From: Pantoea dispersa
GTDB lineage: Bacteria; Pseudomonadota; Gammaproteobacteria; Enterobacterales; Enterobacteriaceae
Assembly (NCBI RefSeq): GCF_014155765.1
Contig: NZ_SCKT01000004.1
Location: forward strand, 303,546 to 367,545
DNA: 64,000 nucleotides
Direction of reading: 5' to 3'
The notes beneath the pieces are model-generated. The model was not told the origin of the DNA and ran no database searches. It was given only the letters and a program-made list of their open reading frames with translations. A program made the position numbers and the translations under genes. Shown piece by piece: positions 32,046-44,316 of this stretch. Position 1 is the first letter of the stretch. Each line of letters starts with the position of its first letter.

Positions 32046-32928
<883 letters not shown>

Positions 32929-32976
32929 TAAGGTTCGCTCTTTCTGAGAGCCCTTAGACATCAGATGTGATCTGTT

Positions 32977-32997
32977 AAGGGGCCGTGAAGGCCCCTT
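32977..32997 (+). terminator. Attenuator hairpin between rpsB and tsf
   Basis: AAGGGGCC-GTGAA-GGCCCCTT followed by a short T-rich stretch, about 50 bases past rpsB. Because tsf is cotranscribed with rpsB in related bacteria, it is likely a partial terminator setting their ratio. Confidence 0.75.
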
Positions 32998-33108
32998 TAT
33001 TTATCTCACTTAGTCACGCACCCTGTTCGGGCTGGCGGGGCAAGTAAATTTTCCGCAACAAGTTTCTGACAGTGTGAAAGCACTGCGAGACGAATCGAGG
33101 ATTCTGGA

Positions 33109-33960
33109 ATGGCTGAAATTACCGCTGCACTGGTAAAAGAACTGCGCGAGCGTACTGGCGCAGGCATGATGGACTGCAAAAAAGCGCTGACCGAAGCGAA
33201 CGGCGACATTGAGCTGGCGATCGAGAACATGCGTAAGTCTGGTGCGATCAAAGCTGCTAAGAAAGCAGGCAACGTGGCTGCTGACGGCGTGATCAAAACC
33301 AAAATCGCTGACGGCTATGGCGTGATTCTGGAAGTGAACTGCCAGACTGACTTCGTGGCAAAAGATGCCGGTTTCCAGGCCTTTGCTGACAAAGTGCTGG
33401 ACGCTGCTGCTGCCGGTAAAGTGACTGATGTGGAAGTTCTGAAAGCGCAGTTCGAAGAAGAGCGCGTGGCACTGGTTGCGAAAATCGGTGAGAACATCAA
33501 CATCCGTCGTGTTGCTGTCCTCGAAGGTGCTGAGCTGAACGGCTATCTGCACGGCGCACGTATCGGCGTACTGGTTTCTACCACCGGCGCTGATGAAGAG
33601 CTGAGCAAGCAGATTGCTATGCACGTTGCTGCCAGCAAGCCAGAGTTCGTGAAGCCAGAAGACGTTTCTGCTGACGTGGTTGAGAAAGAGTACCAGGTTC
33701 AGCTGGACATCGCGATGCAGTCTGGCAAGCCAAAAGAGATTGCTGAGAAGATGGTTGAAGGCCGCATGAAGAAATTCACCGGCGAAGTCTCTCTGACCGG
33801 TCAGGCTTTCGTTATCGATCCGAGCAAAACTGTTGGCCAGGCGCTGAAAGAGAAAGGCGCTGACGTGATCAACTTCATCCGCTTCGAAGTGGGCGAAGGC
33901 ATTGAGAAAGTCGAATCTGACTTTGCAGCCGAAGTTGCTGCCATGTCCAAACAGTCTTAA
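33109..33960 (+). CDS. tsf: Elongation factor Ts
   Basis: Guanine-nucleotide exchange factor that recycles EF-Tu. The 283-residue protein starts [22 protein letters not shown], includes the TDFV motif ([14 protein letters not shown]) that contacts EF-Tu, and ends with [15 protein letters not shown]. Codon bias is strong, as for rpsB. It is the second gene of the rpsB-tsf operon and is followed by a strong terminator. Confidence 0.98.
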   Translation: MAEITAALVKELRERTGAGMMDCKKALTEANGDIELAIENMRKSGAIKAAKKAGNVAADGVIKTKIADGYGVILEVNCQTDFVAKDAGFQAFADKVLDAAAAGKVTDVEVLKAQFEEERVALVAKIGENINIRRVAVLEGAELNGYLHGARIGVLVSTTGADEELSKQIAMHVAASKPEFVKPEDVSADVVEKEYQVQLDIAMQSGKPKEIAEKMVEGRMKKFTGEVSLTGQAFVIDPSKTVGQALKEKGADVINFIRFEVGEGIEKVESDFAAEVAAMSKQS

Positions 33961-33970
33961 TGGTTTGCAG

Positions 33971-33996
33971 GAACCGCCGAGAGGCGGTTCTTTTTT
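33971..33996 (+). terminator. Intrinsic terminator of rpsB-tsf
   Basis: GAACCGCC-GAGA-GGCGGTTC with six T residues directly after it, 10 bases past the tsf stop: a textbook Rho-independent terminator. Confidence 0.95.
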
Positions 33997-34113
33997 GTCT
34001 GCGTTTTGGCGCAGCAATTTTCAGTCTCATCCCAATAGCTTTTCTCACGCGCTAAGCGGATGATCGATCAGATTTAACTTCTCATTCATCTTATCTTCCA
34101 GGAAGAATTGACC

Positions 34114-34839
34114 ATGGCGACCAACGCAAAACCTGTATATCAACGTATCTTACTGAAACTGAGCGGCGAAGCACTGCAGGGTGCCGAAGGTTTTGGTATC
34201 GACGCGAGCGTGCTTGACCGTATGGCGCAAGAGGTGAAAGAGCTGGTTGAGCTGGGCATTCAGGTGGGTGTGGTAATTGGTGGCGGTAACCTGTTCCGTG
34301 GCGCGGGTCTGGCGCAGGCAGGCATGAACCGCGTGGTCGGCGACCACATGGGGATGCTGGCGACCGTGATGAACGGCCTGGCAATGCGTGACGCACTGCA
34401 TCGTGCGTACGTTAACGCGCGCCTGATGTCGGCGATTCCGCTGAACGGCGTGTGTGATAACTACAGCTGGGCAGAAGCCATCAGCCTGCTGCGCAATAAC
34501 CGCGTGGTGATCTTCTCTGCCGGTACCGGCAACCCGTTCTTTACCACCGACTCAGCGGCCTGCCTGCGCGGCATCGAAATCGAAGCGGACGTGGTACTGA
34601 AAGCCACCAAGGTCGACGGCGTCTACTCAGCCGACCCGGTGAAAAATCCGGATGCCACGCTGTACGAACAGCTGACCTACGGTGAAGTGCTGGAAAAAGA
34701 GCTGAAAGTGATGGATCTGGCCGCCTTTACGCTGGCGCGCGACCATCAACTGCCGATCCGCGTCTTCAATATGAACAAGCCTGGCGCGCTGCGTCGCGTG
34801 GTGATGGGTGAAAAAGAAGGCACCCTGATTACGCATTAA
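34114..34839 (+). CDS. pyrH: Uridylate kinase
   Basis: Phosphorylates UMP to UDP, in the amino-acid-kinase fold family rather than the usual NMP kinases. The start [19 protein letters not shown], with AGGAAG upstream, gives 241 residues, as in E. coli; a TTG six bases earlier is not used. Binding motifs include [12 protein letters not shown] and [16 protein letters not shown]. It stands between tsf and frr in the conserved order rpsB-tsf-pyrH-frr. Confidence 0.97.
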   Translation: MATNAKPVYQRILLKLSGEALQGAEGFGIDASVLDRMAQEVKELVELGIQVGVVIGGGNLFRGAGLAQAGMNRVVGDHMGMLATVMNGLAMRDALHRAYVNARLMSAIPLNGVCDNYSWAEAISLLRNNRVVIFSAGTGNPFFTTDSAACLRGIEIEADVVLKATKVDGVYSADPVKNPDATLYEQLTYGEVLEKELKVMDLAAFTLARDHQLPIRVFNMNKPGALRRVVMGEKEGTLITH

Positions 34840-34987
34840 TACCCGACGCAGGATAAAATAAGGTATATTCTGTTGGCGCGCTGCACTGCTGTCGCGCAGC
34901 ATTCAGGATGATCGATGTTTATCGATACCGTTTCCGTTCCGCTGCGTCCGGAAGTGGCCAGGTCAAACCGAATCCAAGGGTTTCAAC

Positions 34988-35545
34988 GTGATTAACGATA
35001 TTAAAAAAGATGCTGAAACGCGCATGGACAAATGCGTGGAAGCATTCAAAAACACCATCAGCAAAGTGCGCACCGGTCGTGCTTCGCCTTCACTGCTCGA
35101 CGGCATCGTTGTGGAATATTACGGTACGCCAACGCCGCTGCGTCAGCTGGCCAGCGTCACCGTTGAAGATTCACGCACGCTGAAAATCAACGTGTTCGAT
35201 CGCTCAATGGGTCCGGCAGTCGAGAAAGCCATCATGGCTTCTGACCTCGGCCTCAACCCAAGCTCAGCCGGTAGCGACATTCGTGTTCCACTGCCTGCGC
35301 TGACCGAAGAGCGTCGTAAAGATCTGATCAAGGTTGTGCGTGGCGAAGCCGAGCAGGGCCGTGTTTCCGTGCGCAACGTGCGCCGTGACGCGAACGACAA
35401 GATCAAGGCGCTGCTGAAAGACAAAGAGATCAGCGAAGACGACGAACGTCGCTCGCAGGACGAGATCCAGAAAATGACCGACGTTCGCATCAAGCACGTT
35501 GATGCGGCGCTGGCCGAGAAAGAGAAGGAACTGATGGAATTCTGA
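34988..35545 (+). CDS. frr: Ribosome recycling factor
   Basis: Splits post-termination ribosomes together with EF-G. It starts at GTG, as E. coli frr does, reading [20 protein letters not shown], and is 185 residues, exactly the E. coli length. [14 protein letters not shown] and [22 protein letters not shown] are family signatures of the three-helix domain I. It ends at a strong hairpin before dxr. Confidence 0.97.
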   Translation: MINDIKKDAETRMDKCVEAFKNTISKVRTGRASPSLLDGIVVEYYGTPTPLRQLASVTVEDSRTLKINVFDRSMGPAVEKAIMASDLGLNPSSAGSDIRVPLPALTEERRKDLIKVVRGEAEQGRVSVRNVRRDANDKIKALLKDKEISEDDERRSQDEIQKMTDVRIKHVDAALAEKEKELMEF

Positions 35546-35563
35546 TTCCGTCATTTGCCTGAC

Positions 35564-35605
35564 AAAACGCCGTTCAGAGACGTAGTACGACTCTGGCGGC
35601 GTTTT
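35564..35605 (+). terminator. Terminator of frr
   Basis: AAAACGCCGTTCAGAG pairs with CTCTGGCGGCGTTTT (one bulged base) around an 11-base loop, 18 bases past the frr stop. The 3' arm ends in TTTT. Confidence 0.85.
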
Positions 35606-35660
35606 ACATTGTGCCCGGCGTACGCGCGGGCGCGCACCACGACTTCACAGGGACAGCACC

Positions 35661-36863
35661 ATGAAGCGATTAACTCTGCTGGGTTCGACCGGCTCAATTG
35701 GTACCAGCACGCTGGCGGTAGTGGCGGCGCATCCTGAACGCTATCAGGTGACTGCGCTGGTGGCAGGTCAAAATGTGGCGCTGATGGCCGAACAGTGTCA
35801 GCAATTTAAACCGCGCTACGCGGCGATGTCCGACGACGCTTCCGCTGCGGCGCTGCGTGAACGACTGAAAGCACTCAACATCGATACGGAAGTGCTCTCC
35901 GGCGTTCAGGCCGCCTGCGAACTGGCCGCACTGGATGAGGTCGATCAGGTAATGGCCGCCATTGTGGGCGCTTCCGGCTTACAACCGACGCTGGCCGCCA
36001 TTCGCGCCGGCAAAACCGTCCTGCTTGCCAATAAAGAATCGCTTGTCACATGCGGCCGTTTGTTTATGGAGGCGGTACGCCAGCATCAGGCGCAGCTGCT
36101 GCCGGTCGACAGCGAGCACAACGCCATTTTTCAGAGTTTGCCCGCTTCCATACAGCATCAGTTGGGGTACGCTGATCTGCGGGAGAATGGCATCGAGTCG
36201 ATTCTCCTTACGGGATCGGGTGGCCCTTTTCGTGACACGCCATTAGCCGAGCTGGCCGCTATGTCGCCAGATCAGGCCTGTGCGCATCCGAACTGGTCAA
36301 TGGGGCGTAAAATCTCCGTTGATTCGGCCACCATGATGAATAAAGGTCTTGAATACATTGAAGCCCGCTGGCTGTTCAACGCCACCGACGCACAAATGGA
36401 GGTCATCCTGCATCCGCAGTCGGTGATTCACTCCATGGTGCGATACTGCGACGGTAGCGTGCTGGCACAGCTGGGTTCACCCGATATGCGCACGCCAATC
36501 GCCCACAGCATGGCCTGGCCGGCACGTATTACCGCAGGCGTAACGCCGCTTGATTTCACCCGAATGAAGGCGCTGACGTTTGCTGAGCCGGACTACGCAC
36601 GCTATCCCTGCCTGAAGCTGGCAATCGATGCATGCGCAACCGGACAGGCGGCCACCACCACGCTGAACGCAGCCAATGAAGTCGCGGTAGCGGCATTTCT
36701 GCAGCATCAGATTCGCTTTACCGATATCGCGGCCATCAACAGTGAAGTGCTGGCAACCCTGCAGTGTCAGGAGCCGGGCAGCGTGGATGACGTGATGGAG
36801 ATTGATCGGATTGCACGCGTGCGGGCCACGGCGTTGCTGCCGCGCTTTCGTTTAGCCGGTTGA
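35661..36863 (+). CDS. dxr: 1-deoxy-D-xylulose 5-phosphate reductoisomerase
   Basis: Converts DXP to 2-C-methyl-D-erythritol 4-phosphate, the second step of the MEP isoprenoid pathway, using NADPH; it is the target of fosmidomycin. The 400-residue protein has the NADPH-binding [13 protein letters not shown] at the N-terminus, [21 protein letters not shown] and [19 protein letters not shown], which carry the metal and substrate residues. ispU follows, with its own candidate promoter. Confidence 0.97.
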   Translation: MKRLTLLGSTGSIGTSTLAVVAAHPERYQVTALVAGQNVALMAEQCQQFKPRYAAMSDDASAAALRERLKALNIDTEVLSGVQAACELAALDEVDQVMAAIVGASGLQPTLAAIRAGKTVLLANKESLVTCGRLFMEAVRQHQAQLLPVDSEHNAIFQSLPASIQHQLGYADLRENGIESILLTGSGGPFRDTPLAELAAMSPDQACAHPNWSMGRKISVDSATMMNKGLEYIEARWLFNATDAQMEVILHPQSVIHSMVRYCDGSVLAQLGSPDMRTPIAHSMAWPARITAGVTPLDFTRMKALTFAEPDYARYPCLKLAIDACATGQAATTTLNAANEVAVAAFLQHQIRFTDIAAINSEVLATLQCQEPGSVDDVMEIDRIARVRATALLPRFRLAG

Positions 36864-36875
36864 TAGTGGCGCTAT

Positions 36876-36904
36876 TTGTTCGCTCAGGGTGAAAATGGTA
36901 TAGT
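36876..36904 (+). promoter_or_regulatory. Candidate sigma-70 promoter for ispU
   Basis: TTGTTC (36876-36881) and TATAGT (36899-36904) are exactly 17 bases apart, in the 165-base gap between dxr and ispU. The rest of the gap shows nothing distinct. Confidence 0.5.
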
Positions 36905-37028
36905 CGCTCGCTCGCGTTTTACGGCCCGACATTGTTTCGATGTCATCCGGTGAAGTTTCCGGCGTTTGCCGCAGGCGCAATGTATTCAGAAACCACAGCA
37001 TTTCTGATGAAAGGAATTATTACGCGTT

Positions 37029-37781
37029 ATGTCGTCCAACAATCACAATACAATCGATGACGGGTCGTACTGCACGCCACGTCACGTGGCCATCATTATG
37101 GATGGTAATGGTCGCTGGGCAAAAAATCAGGGCAAACTGCGTATTTCAGGCCACAAAGCCGGGGTAAAATCAGTACGCCGGGCCGTCAGCTTTGCGGTCA
37201 GCAACAAGCTGGAAGCGCTCACGCTCTATGCGTTCAGCAGTGAAAACTGGAGCCGACCGGTACAGGAAGTGACGGCCTTAATGGAATTGTTTGTCTGGGC
37301 GCTCGACAGCGAAGTCAAAAGCCTGCACAAGCACAATGTGCGTCTGCGCATTATTGGTGATATCAGCCGTTTCAATAACCGCATTCAGGAACGCATTCGC
37401 CGCGCCGAGGAACTGACTCAGCAAAATGATGGACTCACCCTCAACATTGCTGCCAACTATGGCGGCCGTTGGGATATTATCCAGGGTGTAAAAAAACTGG
37501 CTGAACAGGTTCAGGAAGGACTGCTACGTCCTGACCAGATAACTGAAGAAAGTCTGGCTCCGCATCTGTGTATGCAGGAGCTGGCGCCGGTGGATTTAGT
37601 GATAAGGACCGGGGGAGAGCATCGGATCAGCAACTTCCTGCTGTGGCAGATCGCCTATGCTGAGTTTTGGTTTACCGATGTTCTCTGGCCTGATTTTGAT
37701 GAACACGTTTTTGAAGGTGCACTGAATGCATTCTCTCTGCGGGAGCGACGCTATGGCGGCGCTGCACCAGGCGGCGCCTGA
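37029..37781 (+). CDS. ispU: Undecaprenyl diphosphate synthase
   Basis: Cis-prenyltransferase that extends farnesyl diphosphate to the C55 carrier lipid needed for peptidoglycan and O-antigen. The 250-residue protein has HVAIIMDGNGRWAK with catalytic Asp25, FSSENWSRP, and RTGGEHRISNFLLWQ with the diphosphate-binding arginines. The ATG at 37029 is preceded by an AAGGA element. It begins the ispU-cdsA-rseP-bamA run in the same order as E. coli. Also called uppS. Confidence 0.96.
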   Translation: MSSNNHNTIDDGSYCTPRHVAIIMDGNGRWAKNQGKLRISGHKAGVKSVRRAVSFAVSNKLEALTLYAFSSENWSRPVQEVTALMELFVWALDSEVKSLHKHNVRLRIIGDISRFNNRIQERIRRAEELTQQNDGLTLNIAANYGGRWDIIQGVKKLAEQVQEGLLRPDQITEESLAPHLCMQELAPVDLVIRTGGEHRISNFLLWQIAYAEFWFTDVLWPDFDEHVFEGALNAFSLRERRYGGAAPGGA

Positions 37782-37799
37782 GCAACCTGGGGGTAACCT

Positions 37800-38657
37800 T
37801 TGCTGAAGTCTCGTCTGATCACCGCGTTTATTCTGATTCCGCTGGTGATCGCTGCTCTGTTTTGGTTGCCGCTGTCCGGTTTTGCGATTACCACCATCAT
37901 CATCTGCATGCTTGCCGCCTGGGAGTGGGGGCAGCTGGCGGGGATGGCAACGCGTCAGCAGCGTATCTGGCTGGCGGTGCTATGCGGCCTGCTGCTGGCG
38001 GTGATGCTGTTCACCCTGCAACCCTATCAACGTAATCTGCACCAGTTCCAGATGGAGAGCTCGCTCTGGGCCTCGCTGGGCTGGTGGATTGTCGCGCTGT
38101 TTCTCGTGCTGTTTTATCCGGCCTCCGCTGCGCTGTGGCGCGCATCGCGTCCGCTGCGCCTGCTGTTTGGCGTGCTGACCGTGGTGCCGTTCTTCTGGGG
38201 CATGATGGCGCTGCGCCAGTATCACTATGACACCGACCATTTCGCCGGCGCCTGGTGGCTGCTGTTTGTGATGTTCCTCGTCTGGGGCGCGGATTCCGGT
38301 GCTTACATGTTTGGTCGTCTGTTCGGCAAGCATAAGCTGGCGCCGAAAGTCTCGCCGGGCAAAACCTGGGAAGGCTTCTTTGGCGGACTGCTGTCATCGG
38401 CGATTATCGCCTGGCTGTTTGCGCTGCTGGCCCCGCTGTCGGTGGCGCCGGGCACGCTGATTATCTGCGCCGTGATTGCCACGCTGGCCTCCGTGCTGGG
38501 CGATCTCACGGAAAGTATGTTCAAACGTGAAGCCGGTATCAAAGACAGCGGTAACCTGATTCCGGGGCACGGTGGTATCCTCGATCGCATTGATAGCCTG
38601 ACAGCCGCGGTGCCGGTATTTGCCTGCCTGCTGCTGCTGGTGTTCCGCACCCTCTGA
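37800..38657 (+). CDS. cdsA: Phosphatidate cytidylyltransferase
   Basis: Inner-membrane enzyme making CDP-diacylglycerol, the precursor of all major phospholipids. It starts at TTG (37800), as in E. coli, with GGGGG upstream. The 285-residue protein is highly hydrophobic with about eight membrane segments and carries the family signature SMFKREAGIKDSG followed by IPGHGGILDRIDS near the C-terminus. rseP follows after 12 bases. Confidence 0.96.
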   Translation: MLKSRLITAFILIPLVIAALFWLPLSGFAITTIIICMLAAWEWGQLAGMATRQQRIWLAVLCGLLLAVMLFTLQPYQRNLHQFQMESSLWASLGWWIVALFLVLFYPASAALWRASRPLRLLFGVLTVVPFFWGMMALRQYHYDTDHFAGAWWLLFVMFLVWGADSGAYMFGRLFGKHKLAPKVSPGKTWEGFFGGLLSSAIIAWLFALLAPLSVAPGTLIICAVIATLASVLGDLTESMFKREAGIKDSGNLIPGHGGILDRIDSLTAAVPVFACLLLLVFRTL

Positions 38658-38669
38658 GGATAAGCGACG

Positions 38670-40019
38670 ATGTTGAGCATACTCTGGAGTTTTGTCGCCT
38701 TTATCGTGGCGCTCGGCGTGCTGATTACGGTGCACGAGTTCGGCCACTTCTGGGTGGCGCGTCGCTGCGGTGTCAAAGTAGAACGCTTCTCGATCGGTTT
38801 CGGCAAAGCCCTGTGGCGTCGCACTGACCGCCAGGGCACGGAATACGTGATCGCGCTGATTCCGCTCGGTGGCTACGTCAAAATGCTCGACGAGCGCGTA
38901 GAGAGCGTGCCCGCTGAGCTGCGTCATCAGGCCTTCAACAATAAAACCGTGCTGCAGCGTGCCTCAATCATTGCCGCCGGTCCCATCGCCAATTTCATCT
39001 TTGCCGTATTTGCCTACTGGGTGGTGTTCATCCATGGTGTGCCGGGTGTTCGCCCGGTAGTCGGCGAAATTATGAGCGGTTCCGTCGCGGCAGAAGCGCA
39101 AATTACCTCCGGCATGGAACTTAAAGCGGTTGACGGTATCGAAACGCCTGACTGGGATGCTGTGCGCCTGGCGCTGATTGGTAAAATCGGCGACAGCAGT
39201 GCCACGCTGACCGTGTCACAGTTTGGTCAGCAGGCGACGCAGCAGAAGCAGCTCAATCTGCGTGACTGGCAATTTGAACCGGACAAACAGGACCCGGTGG
39301 TCGCTTTAGGTATTCGACCGCGCGGGCCGCAAATCGAAACCACGCTGGCAGAAGTGCAGGCGCGTTCACCGGCAAGTGCTGCCGGTTTGCAAGCCGGCGA
39401 CAGGATCGTTAAAGTCGATGGTCAGCCATTAACGCAATGGCAGGTTTTTGCGGCTCAGGTTCGGGATAATCCCGGCAAAAACATGGCGCTGGAGGTTGAG
39501 CGTAACGGTGAACCGTTAACGCTGACGCTAACGCCGGAAGCGAAACCGGGCAACGCAGCGGAAGGTTTTGCCGGGGTGATCCCGCGTGTTATCCCGCTGC
39601 CGGATGAGTACAAAACGGTAAAACAGTACGGACCTTTCGCCGCGATTGGTGAAGCCGGTGTCAAAACCTGGCAACTGATGAAGCTGACGGTTTCGATGCT
39701 GGGCAAGTTGATAACCGGGGACGTCAAGCTGAATAACCTGAGCGGGCCAATTTCGATTGCGCAGGGTGCCGGATTATCAGCTGAATATGGGGTGATTTAT
39801 TACCTGATGTTCCTCGCGCTGATTAGCGTCAACTTAGGGATCATCAATCTGTTCCCTCTGCCGGTTTTAGATGGTGGACATCTGCTCTTTCTGGCGATCG
39901 AAAAGATCAAAGGTGGACCGGTGTCCGAGCGAGTTCAGGACTTCAGTTATCGCATCGGCTCAATTTTGCTGGTGCTTTTAATGGGGCTTGCACTTTTCAA
40001 TGATTTCTCTCGCCTGTAA
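38670..40019 (+). CDS. rseP: Regulator of sigma-E protease (site-2 type metalloprotease)
   Basis: Intramembrane zinc protease that cuts RseA after DegS, releasing sigma-E during envelope stress; it also clears signal-peptide remnants. The 449-residue protein has HEFGH at 22-26 in the first membrane helix, two PDZ domains in the periplasmic middle part (about 115-310), and the LDG motif in [11 protein letters not shown] near the C-terminus. Its output would act on promoters such as the one before degP in this window. It sits between cdsA and bamA. Confidence 0.97.
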   Translation: MLSILWSFVAFIVALGVLITVHEFGHFWVARRCGVKVERFSIGFGKALWRRTDRQGTEYVIALIPLGGYVKMLDERVESVPAELRHQAFNNKTVLQRASIIAAGPIANFIFAVFAYWVVFIHGVPGVRPVVGEIMSGSVAAEAQITSGMELKAVDGIETPDWDAVRLALIGKIGDSSATLTVSQFGQQATQQKQLNLRDWQFEPDKQDPVVALGIRPRGPQIETTLAEVQARSPASAAGLQAGDRIVKVDGQPLTQWQVFAAQVRDNPGKNMALEVERNGEPLTLTLTPEAKPGNAAEGFAGVIPRVIPLPDEYKTVKQYGPFAAIGEAGVKTWQLMKLTVSMLGKLITGDVKLNNLSGPISIAQGAGLSAEYGVIYYLMFLALISVNLGIINLFPLPVLDGGHLLFLAIEKIKGGPVSERVQDFSYRIGSILLVLLMGLALFNDFSRL

Positions 40020-40070
40020 TCGCTGGAACGCAGACAGGCGCGGGATGTGTTAGGAAAACGCATAACAACG

Positions 40071-42482
40071 ATGGCGATGAAAAAGTTGCTCATAGCGTCG
40101 CTGCTGTTTAGCAGCGCCACCGTTTACGGTGCAGACGATTTCGTAGTGAAGGACATTCATTTCGAAGGTCTACAGCGAGTCGCCGTCGGCGCGGCTCTGC
40201 TCAGCATGCCGGTACGCGTCGGTGATACGGTGAATGATGATGACATCAGAAACACCATTCGCTCACTGTTCGCTACCGGTAACTTTGAAGATGTCCAGGT
40301 TCTGCGTGACGGCACCACCCTGATTGTTCAGGTGAAGGAACGTCCGACCATTGCCAGCATCACCTTCTCCGGTAACAAAGCGGTGAAAGAGGATCAGCTG
40401 AAGGAGAACCTTGAGGCCTCCGGTGTGCGCGTCGGCGAAGCGCTTGACCGCACCACGCTCTCTTCCATCGAGAAGGGGCTGGAGGACTTTTACTACAGCG
40501 TCGGTAAATATACCGCCAGCGTCAAAGCCATCGCGACGCCGCTGCCGCGTAACCGTGTCGATCTGAAATTCGTCTTCCAGGAAGGCGTCTCGGCCAAGAT
40601 CCAGCAGATCAACATTGTCGGCAACAAAGCGTTCAGCTCAGACGAACTGATCTCCCGCTTCCAGCTGCGCGATGAAGTGCCGTGGTGGAACGTGGTGGGC
40701 GATCGTAAATACCAGAAACAGAAACTGGCGGGCGATCTCGAAACCCTGCGCAGCTTCTATCTGGATCGCGGTTATGCGCGTTTCAATATTGATTCCACGC
40801 AGGTGAGCCTGACGCCGGACAAGAAAGGCATCTACATCACCGTCAACATCACTGAAGGCGATCAGTACAAGATTGCCGGCGTGATCGTCAACGGCAGCAT
40901 GGCGGGCCACTCGGCGGAAATTGAGCACCTGACGCAGATTCCTAACGGTGAGCTGTATAACGGCACCAAAGTCACCCAGATGGAAGATGACATCAAGAAG
41001 CTGCTGGGCCGTTATGGCTACGCCTATCCACGTGTGGTGACGCAGCCGGAAATCAACGATGCGGATAAAACCGTTAAGCTGCACATCAACGTTGATGCCG
41101 GTAACCGTTACTACGTGCGTAAAGTGCGTTTTGAAGGTAACGACACCTCGAAAGATGCCGTACTGCGCCGCGAAATGCGTCAGATGGAAGGCGCATGGCT
41201 GGGCAGCGACCTCGTCGATCAGGGCAAAGAGCGCCTGAACCGTACCGGTTACTTCGAAACCGTGGACGTTGATACCCAGCGCGTTCCGGGCTCGCCAGAC
41301 CAGGTTGACGTGGTTTACAAAGTCAAAGAGCGTAACACCGGTACCTTCAACTTTGGTGTGGGTTACGGTACGGAGAGTGGCGTCAGCTTCCAGGTTGGCG
41401 TAACCCAGGAGAACTGGCTCGGCACCGGTAATACCGTCGGCATCAGCGGTACCAAGAACGACTACCAGACTTACGCAGAATTCTCACTCACCGATCCGTA
41501 CTTCACGGTGGACGGTGTGAGCCTCGGCGGCCGCCTCTTCTACAACGACTTTAAAGCGGATGATGCTGACCTCTCCGACTACACCAACAAAAGTTACGGT
41601 GTGGACGGTACGCTCGGCTTCCCGGTTAACGAAAACAACACGCTGCGCGTTGGCTTAGGTTATGTGCACAACGACCTGTCCAACATGCGTCCGCAGGTGG
41701 CGATGTGGCGTTACCTTGACTCGGTGGGTCGTCATCAGGGGCTGAATGATGACGGTGATTTCTCTGCGGATGACTTCACCTTCAACTACGGCTGGACGTA
41801 CAACACGCTCGATCGTGGTTTCTTCCCGACGCGCGGTAACCGTACCAACCTGAACGGTAAAGTGACCATTCCGGGTTCGGATAACTCGTTCTACAAAGCG
41901 ACGCTGGACACCCAGCAGTACGTGCCGCTGAACCGTGATGGCACCTGGGTGGTGCTGGGTCGTGGCCGTGTTGGCTACGGTGACGGACTCGGTGGCAAAG
42001 AGATGCCGTTCTATGAGAACTTCTACGCCGGCGGTTCCAGCACCGTGCGTGGCTTCCAGTCCAACACCATTGGTCCGAAAGCCGCTTACCTGAACGATCG
42101 TTCGTCGAGCTGTAATCTGACCGATCCGGACGGCATCTGTAAGTCTGACGATGCGGTGGGCGGTAACGCCATGGCGATCGCCAGCCTTGAGCTGATTACG
42201 CCAACGCCGTTCCTGAGCGAGAAATATGCAAACTCAGTACGTACCTCGGTATTTATGGATGCCGGTACCGTCTGGGATACCAAGTGGCAGAACACCGCGG
42301 AAACCCGCGCGGCAGGCATTCCGGACTACAGCGACCCGAACAACATTCGCGTCTCTGCCGGTCTTGCGCTGCAGTGGATGTCGCCACTTGGACCACTGGT
42401 GTTCTCCTACGCACAGCCAGTGAAAAAAGTCGAGGGAGACAAAGCAGAACAGTTCCAGTTTAACATCGGTAAAACCTGGTAA
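40071..42482 (+). CDS. bamA: Outer membrane protein assembly factor BamA
   Basis: Central channel of the BAM complex that inserts beta-barrel proteins into the outer membrane. The start [15 protein letters not shown] gives 803 residues, with a signal peptide ending VYGA near residue 20. Five POTRA domains follow (about 22-420), then a 16-strand barrel. The VRGF motif in [13 protein letters not shown] marks loop 6, and the C-terminus ends FNIGKTW with the final aromatic. skp follows, its periplasmic chaperone partner. Confidence 0.97.
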   Translation: MAMKKLLIASLLFSSATVYGADDFVVKDIHFEGLQRVAVGAALLSMPVRVGDTVNDDDIRNTIRSLFATGNFEDVQVLRDGTTLIVQVKERPTIASITFSGNKAVKEDQLKENLEASGVRVGEALDRTTLSSIEKGLEDFYYSVGKYTASVKAIATPLPRNRVDLKFVFQEGVSAKIQQINIVGNKAFSSDELISRFQLRDEVPWWNVVGDRKYQKQKLAGDLETLRSFYLDRGYARFNIDSTQVSLTPDKKGIYITVNITEGDQYKIAGVIVNGSMAGHSAEIEHLTQIPNGELYNGTKVTQMEDDIKKLLGRYGYAYPRVVTQPEINDADKTVKLHINVDAGNRYYVRKVRFEGNDTSKDAVLRREMRQMEGAWLGSDLVDQGKERLNRTGYFETVDVDTQRVPGSPDQVDVVYKVKERNTGTFNFGVGYGTESGVSFQVGVTQENWLGTGNTVGISGTKNDYQTYAEFSLTDPYFTVDGVSLGGRLFYNDFKADDADLSDYTNKSYGVDGTLGFPVNENNTLRVGLGYVHNDLSNMRPQVAMWRYLDSVGRHQGLNDDGDFSADDFTFNYGWTYNTLDRGFFPTRGNRTNLNGKVTIPGSDNSFYKATLDTQQYVPLNRDGTWVVLGRGRVGYGDGLGGKEMPFYENFYAGGSSTVRGFQSNTIGPKAAYLNDRSSSCNLTDPDGICKSDDAVGGNAMAIASLELITPTPFLSEKYANSVRTSVFMDAGTVWDTKWQNTAETRAAGIPDYSDPNNIRVSAGLALQWMSPLGPLVFSYAQPVKKVEGDKAEQFQFNIGKTW

Positions 42483-42595
42483 GGTTCTGAGCACGGAAGC
42501 AGAGTCGTAGTACGGCATCGCGCCGGCGCCAGACGGGAGCCGGACGATGCCAACACTGTGTCGCTGACACAAACGTTGATGGTAAGGAGTTTATA

Positions 42596-43093
42596 GTGAA
42601 AAAGTTGTTGTGTGCCGCAGGTCTGGGTCTTGCTTTAGCGGTTTCCGCGGGCGTTCAGGCTGCTGACAAAATTGCAGTGGTAAACGTGTCCAGCATTTTC
42701 CAACAGTTACCGCAACGTGCGACCGTTGCTAAACAGCTGGAAAACGAATTCAAGGGCCGTGCCACTGAGCTGCAGAGCCAGGAGCGCGATCTGCAGACTA
42801 AAATGCAGAAACTGCAGCGTGATGGTTCAACCATGAAGGCCAGCGACCGCAGCCGCATGGAAAAAGACATCATGTCACAGCGCGAAGCATTCTCGACGAA
42901 AGCGCAGGCTTTCGATCAGGATAACCGCCGTCGTCAGATGGAAGAGCGTAACAAACTGCTGAGCCGTATTCAGGACGCAGTGAAGAAAGTGGCGGACAGC
43001 GAAGGGTATGACGTGGTAATCGACGCCAATGCCGTTGCCTATGCTTCTAACGCGAAAGACATTACTGCTGACGTGCTGAAACAGGTTAAATAA
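42596..43093 (+). CDS. skp: Periplasmic chaperone Skp
   Basis: Trimeric holdase that carries unfolded outer-membrane proteins across the periplasm to BamA. It starts at GTG, as in E. coli, after AAGGAG. The 165-residue protein has a signal peptide ending VQAA near residue 22, then a small body and a long charged helical tentacle (about 50-130). Its end [23 protein letters not shown] matches the family. lpxD starts four bases after its stop. Confidence 0.96.
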   Translation: MKKLLCAAGLGLALAVSAGVQAADKIAVVNVSSIFQQLPQRATVAKQLENEFKGRATELQSQERDLQTKMQKLQRDGSTMKASDRSRMEKDIMSQREAFSTKAQAFDQDNRRRQMEERNKLLSRIQDAVKKVADSEGYDVVIDANAVAYASNAKDITADVLKQVK

Positions 43094-43096
43094 TCG

Positions 43097-44122
43097 ATGT
43101 CATCAATTCGACTGGCTGATTTAGCCCAGCAGTTGGATGCAGAATTGCACGGAGATGGCGATATCGCCATCTCCGGCATTGCTTCTATGCAATCCGCCAC
43201 CCCTGGTCAAATCACTTTTCTTGCCAACAGCCGCTACCGCGAGCAGCTCGCACAGGTTCAGGCCTCAGCCGTGGTGCTGACGGAAGCGGATCTGGAGTGG
43301 TGTAAAACCGCCGCGCTGGTGGTGAAAAACCCTTACCTGACTTATGCCCGCATGGCACAACTGCTGGACACCACGCCGCAGCCCGCGCAAAATATCGCGC
43401 CCAGCGCCGTGATCGATCCGAGCGCGAAGCTGGGGAACAATGTCTCGGTGGGCGCTAACGCGGTCATCGAGTCCGGCGTTGAGCTGGGTGATGACGTGGT
43501 GATTGGCGCCGGCTGCTTTGTCGGCAAGCGCTCGCGCATTGGCCGTGGTTCCCGTCTGTGGGCCAACGTTACGGTTTATCATGAGATTCAGATTGGTCAG
43601 GATTGTCTGATTCAGTCTGGCACCGTGATTGGTGCCGATGGTTTCGGTTATGCTAACGACCGCGGCAACTGGGTGAAAATTCCTCAGCTGGGCACCGTGG
43701 TGATTGGCGATCGGGTAGAAATTGGTGCCTGTACCACGATTGATCGCGGTGCGCTGGATAACACTCTGATCGGCAATGGTGTTATCATAGACAACCAGTG
43801 TCAGATTGCGCACAACGTCGTGATTGGTGATAACACCGCGGTTGCCGGTGGTGTGATCATGGCGGGTAGTCTGAAGATTGGGCGTTACTGTATGATTGGC
43901 GGAGCCAGCGTCATTAACGGCCATATGGAAATCTGTGACAAAGTGACGGTAACCGGCATGGGCATGGTCATGCGTCCCATCACAGAGCCTGGGGTATACT
44001 CATCGGGTATCCCGCTGCAACCCAACAAAACCTGGCGTAAAACGGCAGCGCTGGTGATGAACATCGATGACATGAGCAAACGCTTAAAAGCCATCGAACG
44101 CAAGGTCGGCAAAGACGACTGA
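43097..44122 (+). CDS. lpxD: UDP-3-O-(3-hydroxyacyl)glucosamine N-acyltransferase
   Basis: Adds the second 3-hydroxyacyl chain in lipid A synthesis. The 341-residue protein has an N-terminal uridine-binding domain (about 1-100), a left-handed beta-helix of hexapeptide repeats (about 105-300) and a C-terminal helix. Catalytic His239 lies in [12 protein letters not shown]. It directly follows skp and is separated from fabZ by 194 bases with a hairpin. Confidence 0.97.
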   Translation: MSSIRLADLAQQLDAELHGDGDIAISGIASMQSATPGQITFLANSRYREQLAQVQASAVVLTEADLEWCKTAALVVKNPYLTYARMAQLLDTTPQPAQNIAPSAVIDPSAKLGNNVSVGANAVIESGVELGDDVVIGAGCFVGKRSRIGRGSRLWANVTVYHEIQIGQDCLIQSGTVIGADGFGYANDRGNWVKIPQLGTVVIGDRVEIGACTTIDRGALDNTLIGNGVIIDNQCQIAHNVVIGDNTAVAGGVIMAGSLKIGRYCMIGGASVINGHMEICDKVTVTGMGMVMRPITEPGVYSSGIPLQPNKTWRKTAALVMNIDDMSKRLKAIERKVGKDD

Positions 44123-44238
44123 GTACATCCCGGCTCTACCCGCTTTCATAATAAAGCAGCGTACCTTCTTTCACCTCGGGGTTAACCAGAGTGCGGCAGC
44201 AGGTATCGTGGTAAGCGAAACGCCACTGAACTGATTTG

Positions 44239-44274
44239 CGGCCTGCGAAAGATCATTTTGATCGGTGCAGGCCG
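44239..44274 (+). repeat. Hairpin in the lpxD-fabZ gap
   Basis: CGGCCTGC (44239-44246) pairs with GCAGGCCG (44267-44274), with an inner GATC/GATC pair and an ATTTT loop. It lies about 40 bases before the fabZ start, in the leader of the fabZ-lpxA-lpxB part of the operon. No U run follows, so it is not a normal terminator. Confidence 0.6.
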
Positions 44275-44316
44275 TGTTATTGTTGCCATCAGATTTTTTA
44301 GGACAGGAAGAGTATT

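Noticed and set aside
33010-34017. 335-codon minus-strand open frame over tsf
   Set aside because: Its length comes from the strong codon bias of tsf, which removes stops in the opposite frame; no family resemblance.
40020-40070. Sigma-E promoter just before bamA
   Set aside because: GGAAC occurs at 40024 but no acceptable -10 is found at 16 or 17 bases.
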